A DNA stretch of 25,683 nt from positions 1 through 25,683 of IMG/VR virus record IMGVR_UViG_3300029787_000039; one strand, 5' to 3'. Below the pieces are notes generated by a model. That model was not told the DNA's origin, ran no database searches, and was given only the letters and a program-made list of their open reading frames with translations. Each line of letters opens with the position of its first letter. The stretch's first letter is position 1. A program made the translations under genes and the position numbers. Below are positions 1 to 7,663 of this stretch, piece by piece. Origin of the DNA: a virus.

Positions 1-23
1 TAAATTACTTGCATGAGGTAAAA

Positions 24-311
24 ATGAAAACAGAATCGAGAGATAATTATATTTTAAGAAGAATGAAAGAAGATAGAGAACAAGTAGTGATTGAATCTAA
101 TGAAGATACATTAGACAAACAAATAGGAGGAGATCATTATAAAGATTGTAAGATACAGCCTGTCGAGTACATACATGCTAATCAATTAGATTACTTTGAG
201 GGCAATGTAATTAAGTATGTTACTAGACACAGAACAAAGGGAGAAGGAAAAAAAGATATTGAAAAAGCCATACACTACGCTGAACTAATACTAGAACTAT
301 ATTATAAATAA
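24..311 (+). CDS. DUF3310 family small protein
   Basis: A 95-residue protein whose C-terminal two thirds match the DUF3310 pattern common in phages: GGDHYK at about 35-40, KIQPVEYI at 43-50, GNVIKYVTRH at 60-69, and a final helix KDIEKAIHYAELI. The family is sometimes labelled a phage nucleotide-kinase-like protein, but its biochemical role is not established. I chose ATG at 24 because GAGG at 15-18 is a Shine-Dalgarno (SD) sequence five bases upstream; a TTG at 9 would add five residues and put the SD inside the gene. It sits 11 nt before the ribonucleotide reductase on the same strand, fitting an early nucleotide-metabolism module. The N-terminal 30 residues are charged and not diagnostic. 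Confidence 0.85.
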   Translation: MKTESRDNYILRRMKEDREQVVIESNEDTLDKQIGGDHYKDCKIQPVEYIHANQLDYFEGNVIKYVTRHRTKGEGKKDIEKAIHYAELILELYYK

Positions 312-322
312 GGAGGGGAACT

Positions 323-2248
323 ATGCCTAACAACTACCTGCCAACGCTTTACCAAGAATTTATCCACCTATCAAGATATTCTCGTTGGCTCTATGATGAA
401 GAGAGGAGAGAGACTTGGCCTGAAACAGTGGGAAGATACTTTACTTTCTTCAAAGAACATGTCAAAGATTTACATGATTTTAATCTGACTGCCAATACAA
501 TAAAAGAATTGGAAGAAGCTGTGTTATCCTTAAAGGTAATGCCTTCTATGCGTTGCTTGATGTCAGCAGGGGATGCCCTCAAACGAGAGAATATAGCAGG
601 GTATAATTGTTCTTATGTTGCGATTGATCGTGTTCAAGCTTTCGATGAAGTCTTATACATTCTTATGAATGGTACTGGTGTAGGCTTCAGTGTTGAGCGT
701 CAGTTTGTTTCTAAGCTACCAGAAGTAGCAGAGGAGTTTCATTCTTCTGATTCTGTTATACCTGTACCTGATAGCAAGATGGGATGGGCAAAGGCACTCA
801 AGGAACTTATTGGTATGCTCTATGTAGGGCAGATACCTAAGTGGGATATGAGTAAGGTACGTCCAGCAGGTGCGCCACTTAAAACATTTGGAGGCAGGGC
901 GTCAGGTCCAGAACCATTGGAGTCTTTGTTTGAGTTCTGTGTGCAAGTATTTCAGGGGGCTGCAGGACGTAGGCTTAACTCTATAGAGTGTCATGATATT
1001 GTATGTAAGATAGGAGAGATCGTTGTTGTAGGTGGTGTACGTAGGTCTGCACTCATTAGTCTATCTAATCTATCTGATGACCGTATGCGTCATGCCAAGG
1101 CGGGTCAGTGGTGGGAAGCTAATCCACAAAGGGCATTGGCAAACAACTCTGCTTGTTACACAGAGAAGCCAGACATAGGTATCTTCATGGATGAGTGGAA
1201 AGCTCTGTACGACTCTAAGTCTGGTGAGCGTGGCATCTTTAATCGTGAGTCGGCTGTAAACATGGCAGCTAAGAATGGACGCAGGGAGACAGAAGGTTGG
1301 CAGTTTGGTACTAACCCATGCTCAGAGATTATACTAAGAGATCGTGAGTTCTGTAATCTATCTGAAGTTGTAGTCAGGGCAGATGATACTCCTAAGTCTT
1401 TAAAAGATAAAGTACGCATGGCTGCTATTCTTGGAACCCTGCAATCAACACTGACTAATTTTAGATATGTATCTAAAACGTGGAAGAAGAACTGTGAAGA
1501 AGAAAGATTACTTGGTGTTTCTCTTACAGGTATAATGGACAACGCTCACACCAATGGCAAGTATTTAAATAGAGTTGATCTTGCAAAACTATTAGAAGAA
1601 TTAAAAGAGATTGCTGTAGCTACAAATAAAGAGTGGGCAAAGAAGATTGGTATTCCTCAATCAGTTGCTGTTACCTGTGTTAAGCCATCAGGTACAGTCA
1701 GTCAGCTTACTGATGCGGCCTCTGGTATTCATGCAAGACATAACTCTTACTACATACGTACAGTACGAGGCGATAAGAAAGACCCTCTAACAAAGATGAT
1801 GGTAGAATATGGCTTCCCTGTAGAGAACGATGTGATGAAGCCTGATCATACTTCTGTCTTCTCTTTTCCTATGAAAGTAGAACAAGGTGCAGTCTTTCGT
1901 ACAGATCGGTCAGCCATACAACAGTTAGAACTATGGCTTATATATCAAAAGCATTGGTGCGAACATAAACCATCTGTAACAATCTCTGTTAAAGAACATG
2001 AGTGGATTGATGTAGGTGCATGGGTATACAAACACTTTGAGTTTATGAGTGGTGTATCTTTTCTACCTTTTAGTGAACACACCTATCAACAGGCACCCTA
2101 TCAAGACTGTTCTGAAAAAGAATATAAAGAACTGGTAAATAAGATGCCAAAGAATATTGATTGGAATAAGCTATCTGATTGGGAAAGTATAGACATGACT
2201 ACAGCATCTCAAGAGTTAGCCTGTGTAGCAGGATCTTGTGAGATATGA
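323..2248 (+). CDS. nrdJ: Class II (adenosylcobalamin-dependent) ribonucleoside-triphosphate reductase
   Basis: This enzyme reduces ribonucleotides to deoxyribonucleotides using adenosylcobalamin, supplying dNTPs for phage DNA synthesis without oxygen or a metal radical subunit. All residues expected for the monomeric Lactobacillus leichmannii type are visible: C96 in GYNCSYV and C344 in EFCNLS (the redox pair), C333 and E335 in NPCSEI (thiyl radical Cys and Glu), and C634/C639 in the tail CVAGSC, with the same five-residue spacing as the known C-terminal shuttle pair. GTGVGFSVER (117-126) and KPSGTVSQL (454-462) are also typical. At 641 residues it is shorter than the roughly 740-residue bacterial enzyme, as phage versions often are, but looks intact. 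AAGGAGGGG just upstream is a strong SD. The stop overlaps the next ATG (ATGA). Confidence 0.95.
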   Translation: MPNNYLPTLYQEFIHLSRYSRWLYDEERRETWPETVGRYFTFFKEHVKDLHDFNLTANTIKELEEAVLSLKVMPSMRCLMSAGDALKRENIAGYNCSYVAIDRVQAFDEVLYILMNGTGVGFSVERQFVSKLPEVAEEFHSSDSVIPVPDSKMGWAKALKELIGMLYVGQIPKWDMSKVRPAGAPLKTFGGRASGPEPLESLFEFCVQVFQGAAGRRLNSIECHDIVCKIGEIVVVGGVRRSALISLSNLSDDRMRHAKAGQWWEANPQRALANNSACYTEKPDIGIFMDEWKALYDSKSGERGIFNRESAVNMAAKNGRRETEGWQFGTNPCSEIILRDREFCNLSEVVVRADDTPKSLKDKVRMAAILGTLQSTLTNFRYVSKTWKKNCEEERLLGVSLTGIMDNAHTNGKYLNRVDLAKLLEELKEIAVATNKEWAKKIGIPQSVAVTCVKPSGTVSQLTDAASGIHARHNSYYIRTVRGDKKDPLTKMMVEYGFPVENDVMKPDHTSVFSFPMKVEQGAVFRTDRSAIQQLELWLIYQKHWCEHKPSVTISVKEHEWIDVGAWVYKHFEFMSGVSFLPFSEHTYQQAPYQDCSEKEYKELVNKMPKNIDWNKLSDWESIDMTTASQELACVAGSCEI

Positions 2249-2481
2249 GTGTACATATGTCTTTACTAGAACACCTAAGAAAAGGAAGGTATGCCAAAGA
2301 AAAATCTCCCTGTATATCAGACTGTACTCTTGTTAATAAAAGTACATACATGATATGCAGGGGATGCGGTAGAACTCAAGAAGAAATAGCAGGGTGGGGA
2401 ATGCTTACTAAAATAGAAATAGATAAAATATTAGATAGACTGAAAAAAACACTTGACAAACCGCTAGAAAGTATTATATAA
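2245..2481 (+). CDS. DUF1289 Cys-motif protein
   Basis: A 78-residue protein with the four-cysteine DUF1289 signature: SPCISDC (C23, C27), then C38 and C41 in ICRGCGRT, followed by QEEIAGW. DUF1289 proteins are small and thought to bind a metal or Fe-S cluster; their function is not known. Start at 2245 gives an ATGA overlap with nrdJ, so translation is probably coupled to the reductase; an in-frame ATG at 2257 is an alternative. The C-terminal part (KIEIDKILDRLKKTL) is helical. The last codons overlap a consensus promoter for the genes downstream. Position next to nrdJ suggests, but does not prove, a role in nucleotide or redox metabolism. Confidence 0.85.
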   Translation: MSVHMSLLEHLRKGRYAKEKSPCISDCTLVNKSTYMICRGCGRTQEEIAGWGMLTKIEIDKILDRLKKTLDKPLESII

Positions 2482-2482
2482 T
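2453..2482 (+). promoter_or_regulatory. Consensus sigma-70-type promoter
   Basis: TTGACA at 2453-2458 and TATAAT at 2477-2482 are both perfect matches to the bacterial housekeeping -35 and -10 boxes, with an 18-nt spacer. The expected transcript start is about 2489-2491, just before the SD and ATG of the gene at 2509. The element overlaps the 3' end of the DUF1289 gene and would drive the coiled-coil, HNH, glycosyltransferase and methyltransferase genes separately from nrdJ. An AT-rich genome makes the -10 alone unremarkable; the pair with near-optimal spacing at a gene boundary is what supports the call. Confidence 0.65.
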
Positions 2483-2508
2483 AGGATTAAGAATTCAAGG
2501 GGGAAAAA

Positions 2509-2682
2509 ATGGATGAAGAATTAAAAGATAGAATAGATCATATGAACTTTCTTTTAAAAGAAATTAGAATACTAGAAAAAAGAATAAAGCCTACAGATAC
2601 AGGCCATATTAATACAACTATTAGTACTCTTGAACACAGAGTAAAAGAAATACAGGAAGAAATATTAAATGAAGAAAGATGA
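2509..2682 (+). CDS. Small coiled-coil protein, unknown function
   Basis: A 57-residue reading frame starting MDEELKDRIDHMNF and ending EILNEER. The start is supported by AAGGGGG (about 2498-2503) at good distance from ATG 2509, directly downstream of the consensus promoter. The protein is almost entirely charged helix with heptad-like hydrophobics (MNFLLKEIRILEKRI, then ISTLEHRVKEIQEEIL), so two short coiled-coil helices joined by a PTDTGH turn are likely. I do not recognise a family. It is the first gene of the promoter-headed unit and ends 9 nt before the HNH gene. Confidence 0.6.
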   Translation: MDEELKDRIDHMNFLLKEIRILEKRIKPTDTGHINTTISTLEHRVKEIQEEILNEER

Positions 2683-2691
2683 GAAAAAGTT

Positions 2692-3255
2692 ATGGAACTT
2701 ACTGCTGAGATAGCTAGAGAATTATTAACTTACAATCCTGATACTGGTAAACTCTTCTGGAAAGAAAGACCAGCAAAATATTTTAAAAATCCTAAAGGGT
2801 GTATGAAGGCTTGGAATGTTAAATATGCTGGTAAAGAAGCACTTACAGCCATTACTCGTAGAAAGTCTGGACATATAGCTAGATTAAATGGCAGTGTGTT
2901 TAAAAAAAGCTATTACACACATCGTATAGCATGGTTAATATATTATGGTGAATGGCCTAAAAATCAAATAGACCATATAAATCAAGACCCTACAGATAAT
3001 AGAATAAAAAATCTTAGGGATGTAACTAACGCTGAAAACCATAGAAACGAAACCTTACGCAGTACCAATACATCTGGTTATATAGGGGTGAGTTTTTATA
3101 AAGGAAAAAATAAATATGCAGCGTCATTAATAATAAATGGAGTAAAGAAATGGCTAGGATATTATGACACTGTTGAAGAAGCAGCAGCAGTTAGAAAAAT
3201 AGCAAGTATTAACTACAACTTTCATCCTAATCATGGGAACAGTAAAGGAATATAA
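2692..3255 (+). CDS. HNH endonuclease with AP2-type DNA-binding domain (homing-endonuclease-like)
   Basis: This 187-residue protein has the HNH_3 layout seen in free-standing phage homing endonucleases. An N-terminal segment (LLTYNPDTGKLFWKER, 11-26) is typical of the group. The nuclease core runs about 75-120: THRIAWLIYYGEWP, then IDHINQDPTDNRIKNLRDVTNAENHRN with D94/H95, N98 and N116/H117 as likely catalytic and metal positions. An AP2-like module at about 128-176 (SGYIGVSFYKGKNKYAASLIING, then LGYYDTVEEAAAVR) would bind DNA. Such genes spread by cutting and repairing into intergenic sites. It lies between a coiled-coil gene and the glycosyltransferase block and is followed immediately (0 nt) by the next ATG. 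The motifs are complete, so it is probably active. Confidence 0.88.
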   Translation: MELTAEIARELLTYNPDTGKLFWKERPAKYFKNPKGCMKAWNVKYAGKEALTAITRRKSGHIARLNGSVFKKSYYTHRIAWLIYYGEWPKNQIDHINQDPTDNRIKNLRDVTNAENHRNETLRSTNTSGYIGVSFYKGKNKYAASLIINGVKKWLGYYDTVEEAAAVRKIASINYNFHPNHGNSKGI

Positions 3256-4035
3256 ATGAAAAACGATAAGATAAATACTATATACATAGGCTATGATCCT
3301 AAAGAGAGAACAGCTTATGATGTTTTGCATCATACAATTGATCGTTGCACAAACACAGCGACTGAAGTTAAACCTTTAGATGTTAATGTACTTAGACGTA
3401 TGAATCAGTATTGGAGAAAATACACAGAAGAGAATGGTCAAAAAATAGATTCAATAGATGGTCGGCCCTTTTCAACAGAGTTTAGTTTTACAAGATTTTT
3501 AGTACCTTCCCTTAATATGTATAGGGGATGGGCTTTATATATGGACTGCGATATGTATGTTCGTACAGATATAAATGATTTGTTTGAAGAGTATAATAGT
3601 GACTACTATCCTTTGTATTGTGTTAAACATGATTACAATCCTACGGAAGAATCAAAGATGGATGATCAAAGCCAAGCCAGATATCCTAGAAAGAACTGGT
3701 CAAGCTTTATGTTGTTTAACTGTGGACACGAGCTTAATAAAAGGCTTACGCCTGAAGTTGTTAATTCCAAAGATGGAACATGGTTGCATAGGTTTCAGTG
3801 GTTGCCAGATAAAGAAGCTGACATAGGTACAATTAAGGAAGAATGGAACTGGCTTGATGGTCATTCCTCAGAAACTATAAAACCAAAAAACGTACACTTT
3901 ACTACAGGTGGTCCTTGGTTTAAGCAATGGAAGATGGTTCCCAACAGAGAAGCTGATGGATACTATGCTCAAGAATGGAATCAAGAATACACCTATCTTG
4001 TAGGACACAATTTAATAGAGCCATTAGATGACTAA
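3256..4035 (+). CDS. GT8-like glycosyltransferase
   Basis: A 259-residue protein resembling GT-A fold, GT8-type glycosyltransferases, which move a sugar from a nucleotide donor to an acceptor. Visible features: an N-terminal strand INTIYIGYDPKE (6-17); TEFSFTRFLVPSL before the metal/nucleotide-binding DxD (D97-C-D99 in YMDCDMYV); and a C-terminal HFTTGGPWF (H214) that matches the position of the family's second His-Gly-Pro-Trp metal site. No signal peptide or membrane segment is seen, so it should act in the cytoplasm. Its stop overlaps the next gene by 8 nt. Substrate cannot be read from sequence; candidates are host surface glycan, phage virion protein or modified DNA. Confidence 0.75.
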   Translation: MKNDKINTIYIGYDPKERTAYDVLHHTIDRCTNTATEVKPLDVNVLRRMNQYWRKYTEENGQKIDSIDGRPFSTEFSFTRFLVPSLNMYRGWALYMDCDMYVRTDINDLFEEYNSDYYPLYCVKHDYNPTEESKMDDQSQARYPRKNWSSFMLFNCGHELNKRLTPEVVNSKDGTWLHRFQWLPDKEADIGTIKEEWNWLDGHSSETIKPKNVHFTTGGPWFKQWKMVPNREADGYYAQEWNQEYTYLVGHNLIEPLDD

Positions 4036-6406
4036 ACTTAAAATTGTCAGTTGCTTTAATGAAGATTATCTTCAAGAGTTTACAACACACTTATTAAAAA
4101 ATATTAGTAAGTCGTGGCAGAGTTCTATTGAGTTTCATTTTTATTACTATGATCTTGATTTAAAAAACTATTCCTTACCCAAAGCATCTAATATACATTA
4201 CCATAATCTAGAAGAAGTCGAAGACTTTAATACATGTATGGAAGAATTTAAGATACATGATGGAACAGAGGGAGGTATTGTTCCCTATAACAGGGCTTTA
4301 GATGCTGTAAGATTTATACCTAAAGTAATATCACTTACGGAAAGTGCTTTTAATAATTCTGACTGTTGGTTATTCTGGATGGATGCTGACACGATGGCTA
4401 AGAAAAAGATTTACGAGAAGGACTTGCTTTCTATTCTTCCCGAACACCAAGAGAAATGTGACATGGTATCTCTTGTTGATGAAGATGAAGACATAGATCA
4501 TTTTCTGGAAGGCTTTAATCTTTCTCGTCAAACACCAGTAGATTTGTTAGGTGATCTACGAGGTGCATACTTATCAGGAGAGTTTCGTAACTATAGAGAA
4601 TGGCATGATGGTTTTATTTTAAATCGTTTGGTAACCATCTATACTGCTCACGGCATGGCCCTCCATACAGTGCCGACTGAGAAATCTATAGTCTCTGATT
4701 TATTTATACATCTTCACGGCAATACGAATATTGCTTTACGGGACGAGGATGGGCAGCGTGTGTTTACGCTATCAGATGAAGAAACTTCTCCTGATATTTT
4801 ACCCAACAGGTATAAGCAACTTGCTGATATAGTGCGTTTATATAAACCCAAAACCATACTTGAGACAGGTACATGGAATGGTGGACGTGCTATTGAGATG
4901 TCTCTTGCTGCCTTTGAGAACTGTGATAAAGTTCATTATATAGGTTATGATTTGTTTGAAGATGCAACAATAGAAACAGATGAGGAAGAATTTAATGTTA
5001 AGCCTCATAATACTTATGCTGCTGTTGAAAAAAGATTTAAAGAGTTTGCAGAAGTTGTAAAGAAAAGAGATAACAAAACATTTACCTACAAATTACATAA
5101 GGGTAATGTACGTGACAAGTTAAATAGTAAAGGTCTAAAGAAGGTTGACTTTGCTATGATAGGCAGCGGTAATAGTTTTATTACTGTAGAGCATGAATAT
5201 AAATCTTTAAAAGATATTCCAGTTGTGGTACTAGATCATTACTTTTCTAAAGATGAAGATGATAATGTACCACCAGAAAGATATCATGGAGCTAAAGAAG
5301 TCTTTGATGCGGTGCCTACTAAGAAAGTAGATGTTCAAGAAACAACAGAAGATGGATGGACTACCTTTGATGAAAATTCTTCTACTCGTAAGTATGTACT
5401 TCCTTCTGGAGATAATGTTGTGGGAGGTGGACATACTCACCTATGCTTATTCCTACATGATCCAGAATTAGAGGACTGCCCTGAAGATTTAAAGCGAGTT
5501 CCAATTATTGTTCATCCTAGAGATTGTGTGCCACAAGACTATATCCAAGATAATATTAAAGCTAACATGAAGTTGATAGGTGATGATTGGATTGTAAAAC
5601 ATCCTGCACACAGGGAAACCTGTATTATTGTTTCTGCTGGCCCTTATATAAACTTTAAAGAACTAAAGCAAACAATAAGAGACAATGGTGATTGTAAAGT
5701 TGTCTGTGTTAAACATTCTTATCCAATGTTAATGGAGAATAAAATTAAACCTTGGGGATGCGTCATCTTAGATCCAAGACCTATTACAGGAACAAGTACG
5801 CATGGTATAGTACGCAAAGAATTGTTTAACAAGATGGACGATGATACAATCTTTTTCCTTGCTTCTATGACAGACCCCTCAGTAACAGAGTTTCTAAAAG
5901 AAAGTAACTCTAAGATATGGGGGTGGCATGCTTTTACTGACTCATTAAGACAAGAAGTTGACCAAGGTAAAGAAATTAAGAATCAAAAAGTTCACATTAT
6001 GGATGAGCTTGGTATTCCTAAAGGAGCTACCTTAATTACTGGTGGTACTTGTGCGGCTATGCGAAGCATTGGTATGATGCATACAATGGGCTTCAGAGAC
6101 ATACATCTCTTTGGTTATGACTGCTGTATGGAAGAACCTACAGATGAAGAAAAGACACAAACCACAGGTGATGTAGAAGGTGGTGAGACACCAAGGCCCA
6201 AGTACTTTCAAGTAACAGTGGGTGAGAATACATACTGGACTACAGGAGAACTTCTAGCAATGGGACAGGACTGTGAGAAAGTTTTCTCTGATGATGGTCT
6301 TGATGGAGTGCTGACCCTACACGGAGAAGATACAATGGTTTCTGATCTTTGGAGAATAAAACAAGAACGAGATAAAAGACCTTTGTTTGGAGATTATTAT
6401 GATTAA
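4028..6406 (+). CDS. Fused glycosyltransferase-methyltransferase-DUF115 (MAF-like) protein
   Basis: A 792-residue multidomain protein. Residues 1-240 look like a second GT-A glycosyltransferase, with DxD as D119-A-D121 in FWMDADTM and WHDGFILNRL near 192-201. Residues about 258-460 look like a class I SAM methyltransferase, with motif I ILETGTWNGGRAIEM (277-291) and an acidic strand end IGYDLFED. Residues about 510-792 match DUF115/MAF-type proteins of flagellin and surface-glycan modification: IIVSAGPY (533-540), KPWGCVILDPR (574-584), then LITGGTCAAMRSIGMMHTMGFRDIHLFGYD. In the middle domain the usual metal-binding IDGxHS loop reads IGSGNS, so methyl transfer may be lost or altered. It overlaps both neighbours by 8 nt. 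The fusion implies sequential work on one glycan or glycosylated target. Confidence 0.72.
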   Translation: MTKLKIVSCFNEDYLQEFTTHLLKNISKSWQSSIEFHFYYYDLDLKNYSLPKASNIHYHNLEEVEDFNTCMEEFKIHDGTEGGIVPYNRALDAVRFIPKVISLTESAFNNSDCWLFWMDADTMAKKKIYEKDLLSILPEHQEKCDMVSLVDEDEDIDHFLEGFNLSRQTPVDLLGDLRGAYLSGEFRNYREWHDGFILNRLVTIYTAHGMALHTVPTEKSIVSDLFIHLHGNTNIALRDEDGQRVFTLSDEETSPDILPNRYKQLADIVRLYKPKTILETGTWNGGRAIEMSLAAFENCDKVHYIGYDLFEDATIETDEEEFNVKPHNTYAAVEKRFKEFAEVVKKRDNKTFTYKLHKGNVRDKLNSKGLKKVDFAMIGSGNSFITVEHEYKSLKDIPVVVLDHYFSKDEDDNVPPERYHGAKEVFDAVPTKKVDVQETTEDGWTTFDENSSTRKYVLPSGDNVVGGGHTHLCLFLHDPELEDCPEDLKRVPIIVHPRDCVPQDYIQDNIKANMKLIGDDWIVKHPAHRETCIIVSAGPYINFKELKQTIRDNGDCKVVCVKHSYPMLMENKIKPWGCVILDPRPITGTSTHGIVRKELFNKMDDDTIFFLASMTDPSVTEFLKESNSKIWGWHAFTDSLRQEVDQGKEIKNQKVHIMDELGIPKGATLITGGTCAAMRSIGMMHTMGFRDIHLFGYDCCMEEPTDEEKTQTTGDVEGGETPRPKYFQVTVGENTYWTTGELLAMGQDCEKVFSDDGLDGVLTLHGEDTMVSDLWRIKQERDKRPLFGDYYD

Positions 6407-7136
6407 AGCTAACTTAGACTACAGTAGGGAAAACCCTTCACAAGATTACACTGAGTTACTAACAGAGTATAAGATGATGCATAAAGCATCTGACGGTATG
6501 TTTAATGGACGTAGCCTTGTAAAATTTATTACTATTATAGATAACTTTATTAAGAAATATAATTGTGAATCTTTACTTGATTACGGATGTGGAAAAGCTG
6601 TACTCTATACAGATAACTTTAAAAAAGTAGCTGATGTTCCTGAGATAACTAAACCAATACATGAAATATGGGGTATTGAAAAGTTTAAATTATTTGATCC
6701 CGGTTATCCTGAACACGACACGTTGCCAAAAGATGAACTGTTTGATATGGTTATATCTACTGATGTATTAGAGCATATACCCTCTACAGATTTAGATTGG
6801 GTTATTAGAGAGATCTTTAGTTATTCAAGTAATGTTGTATTTCTAAACATTGCCTGTATGCAAGCTTTAAAAAAATTAAAAGATGGTAGGAATGCTCACA
6901 TATCTTTATATACATCAGGAGAATGGTTACAGTTTATTGCACGAATTACAGAAGACTTTCCTTATCTAACAGTTTATATTTTTGCAGACGAGTTTAATGA
7001 AGATGGCGTTTTAGAAACAAATGGATTTAAAATTATCCCTCGACCTACAATCATACCTTTAATAAAAGAAGAGCAACCAATGAGAGAAGCTTCTGATTTT
7101 GAACATAAGTCTGATATAGTACAGAGATGGGATTAA
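6399..7136 (+). CDS. Class I SAM-dependent methyltransferase
   Basis: A 245-residue methyltransferase. SAM-binding motif I is LLDYGCGKAVLY (59-70), and the post-strand motif FDMVISTDVLEHIP (115-128) is typical of Methyltransf_11/12-like enzymes. I start at ATG 6399, because GGAG at 6389-6392 sits six bases before it; a TTG at 6387 is possible but would swallow the SD. The gene overlaps the multidomain protein by 8 nt and probably modifies the same product. The C-terminal region after about residue 185 (EFNEDGVLETNGFKIIPRP) is not diagnostic. Target (sugar, protein or small molecule) is unknown. Confidence 0.78.
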   Translation: MIKANLDYSRENPSQDYTELLTEYKMMHKASDGMFNGRSLVKFITIIDNFIKKYNCESLLDYGCGKAVLYTDNFKKVADVPEITKPIHEIWGIEKFKLFDPGYPEHDTLPKDELFDMVISTDVLEHIPSTDLDWVIREIFSYSSNVVFLNIACMQALKKLKDGRNAHISLYTSGEWLQFIARITEDFPYLTVYIFADEFNEDGVLETNGFKIIPRPTIIPLIKEEQPMREASDFEHKSDIVQRWD

Positions 7137-7148
7137 AGGAGAAGTATA

Positions 7149-7559
7149 ATGGTATTAGGAATAGCAGATTCAATAATAGGAGTAGCAGGTAAGGTACTTG
7201 ATAAGTTTGTAGCAGACAAAGATCTAAAAGCTAAGTTAGACTTTGAGCTACGTAAAGCATACTCAGATGCTAACCTTGCTCAGATAGATGTTAATAAAGA
7301 ACAAGCGAAACACCCTAGCCTTTTTGTTGCAGGAGCTAGGCCCAGCATCATGTGGATATGTGCCTTTGGTTTAGGGTGGCAGTTCGTATTTCTACCTATT
7401 GCTGCATGGTATATAGCCGTGACAGGCCAGCCCATACCACTGCCAGAGATTGAGACTGAAGGATTGATGTCCCTGACACTTGCGTTACTAGGACTTGGCG
7501 GTATGCGTACATTCGAGAAGAAGAATGGTACGCATAGAAACAATATGAAGCATAGATGA
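7149..7559 (+). CDS. GTA-type 3TM holin
   Basis: A 136-residue membrane protein matching the gene-transfer-agent-release holin pattern. It has an N-terminal amphipathic/hydrophobic segment (GIADSIIGVAGKVLDKF), a charged helical middle ending KHPSLFVAGARPSIMW, then hydrophobic segments at about 66-91 and 105-121, and a basic tail. Holins collect in the inner membrane and open holes that time lysis. AAAGGAG 5-11 nt upstream is a good SD. It is on the opposite strand from the M15 endolysin, so the two lysis functions would be expressed from different transcripts. The ATGA overlap with the next tiny gene suggests coupled expression. Confidence 0.8.
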   Translation: MVLGIADSIIGVAGKVLDKFVADKDLKAKLDFELRKAYSDANLAQIDVNKEQAKHPSLFVAGARPSIMWICAFGLGWQFVFLPIAAWYIAVTGQPIPLPEIETEGLMSLTLALLGLGGMRTFEKKNGTHRNNMKHR

Positions 7560-7663
7560 TTAATAGTATTATAGCAATATTAATAGGATCATGGATAACA
7601 TATATTATGGGATCAGCTATAATCAATACTCTATGTAGTAGGTGTTTAACACATGGGTCTTAA
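7556..7663 (+). CDS. 35-residue membrane peptide
   Basis: A short frame (MINSIIAILIGSWITYIMGS, then AIINTLCSRCLTHGS) that starts in an ATGA overlap with the holin stop and ends 11 nt inside the terminase small subunit gene. Residues 4-25 form one hydrophobic helix; the tail carries a C-x-x-C pair. The tight overlaps on both sides and membrane character support a real gene, possibly a holin partner (antiholin or pinholin-like). No SD of note is present, so it would rely on coupling. Composition could also arise by chance in AT-rich DNA, hence modest confidence. Confidence 0.45.
   Translation: MINSIIAILIGSWITYIMGSAIINTLCSRCLTHGS

Noticed and set aside
1156-1542. 128-codon open frame on the - strand inside nrdJ
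   Set aside because: It lies fully antisense to conserved nrdJ catalytic motifs, shows no family resemblance and has no start signal; it is a shadow of the real gene.
3575-3826. 83-codon + strand frame inside the GT8-like gene
   Set aside because: It is an out-of-frame overlap with the DxD-containing glycosyltransferase and has no recognisable domain.
7280-7626. Two - strand frames overlapping the holin and the membrane peptide
   Set aside because: They are antisense to a recognised holin, lack SD signals and have no neighbours on that strand.
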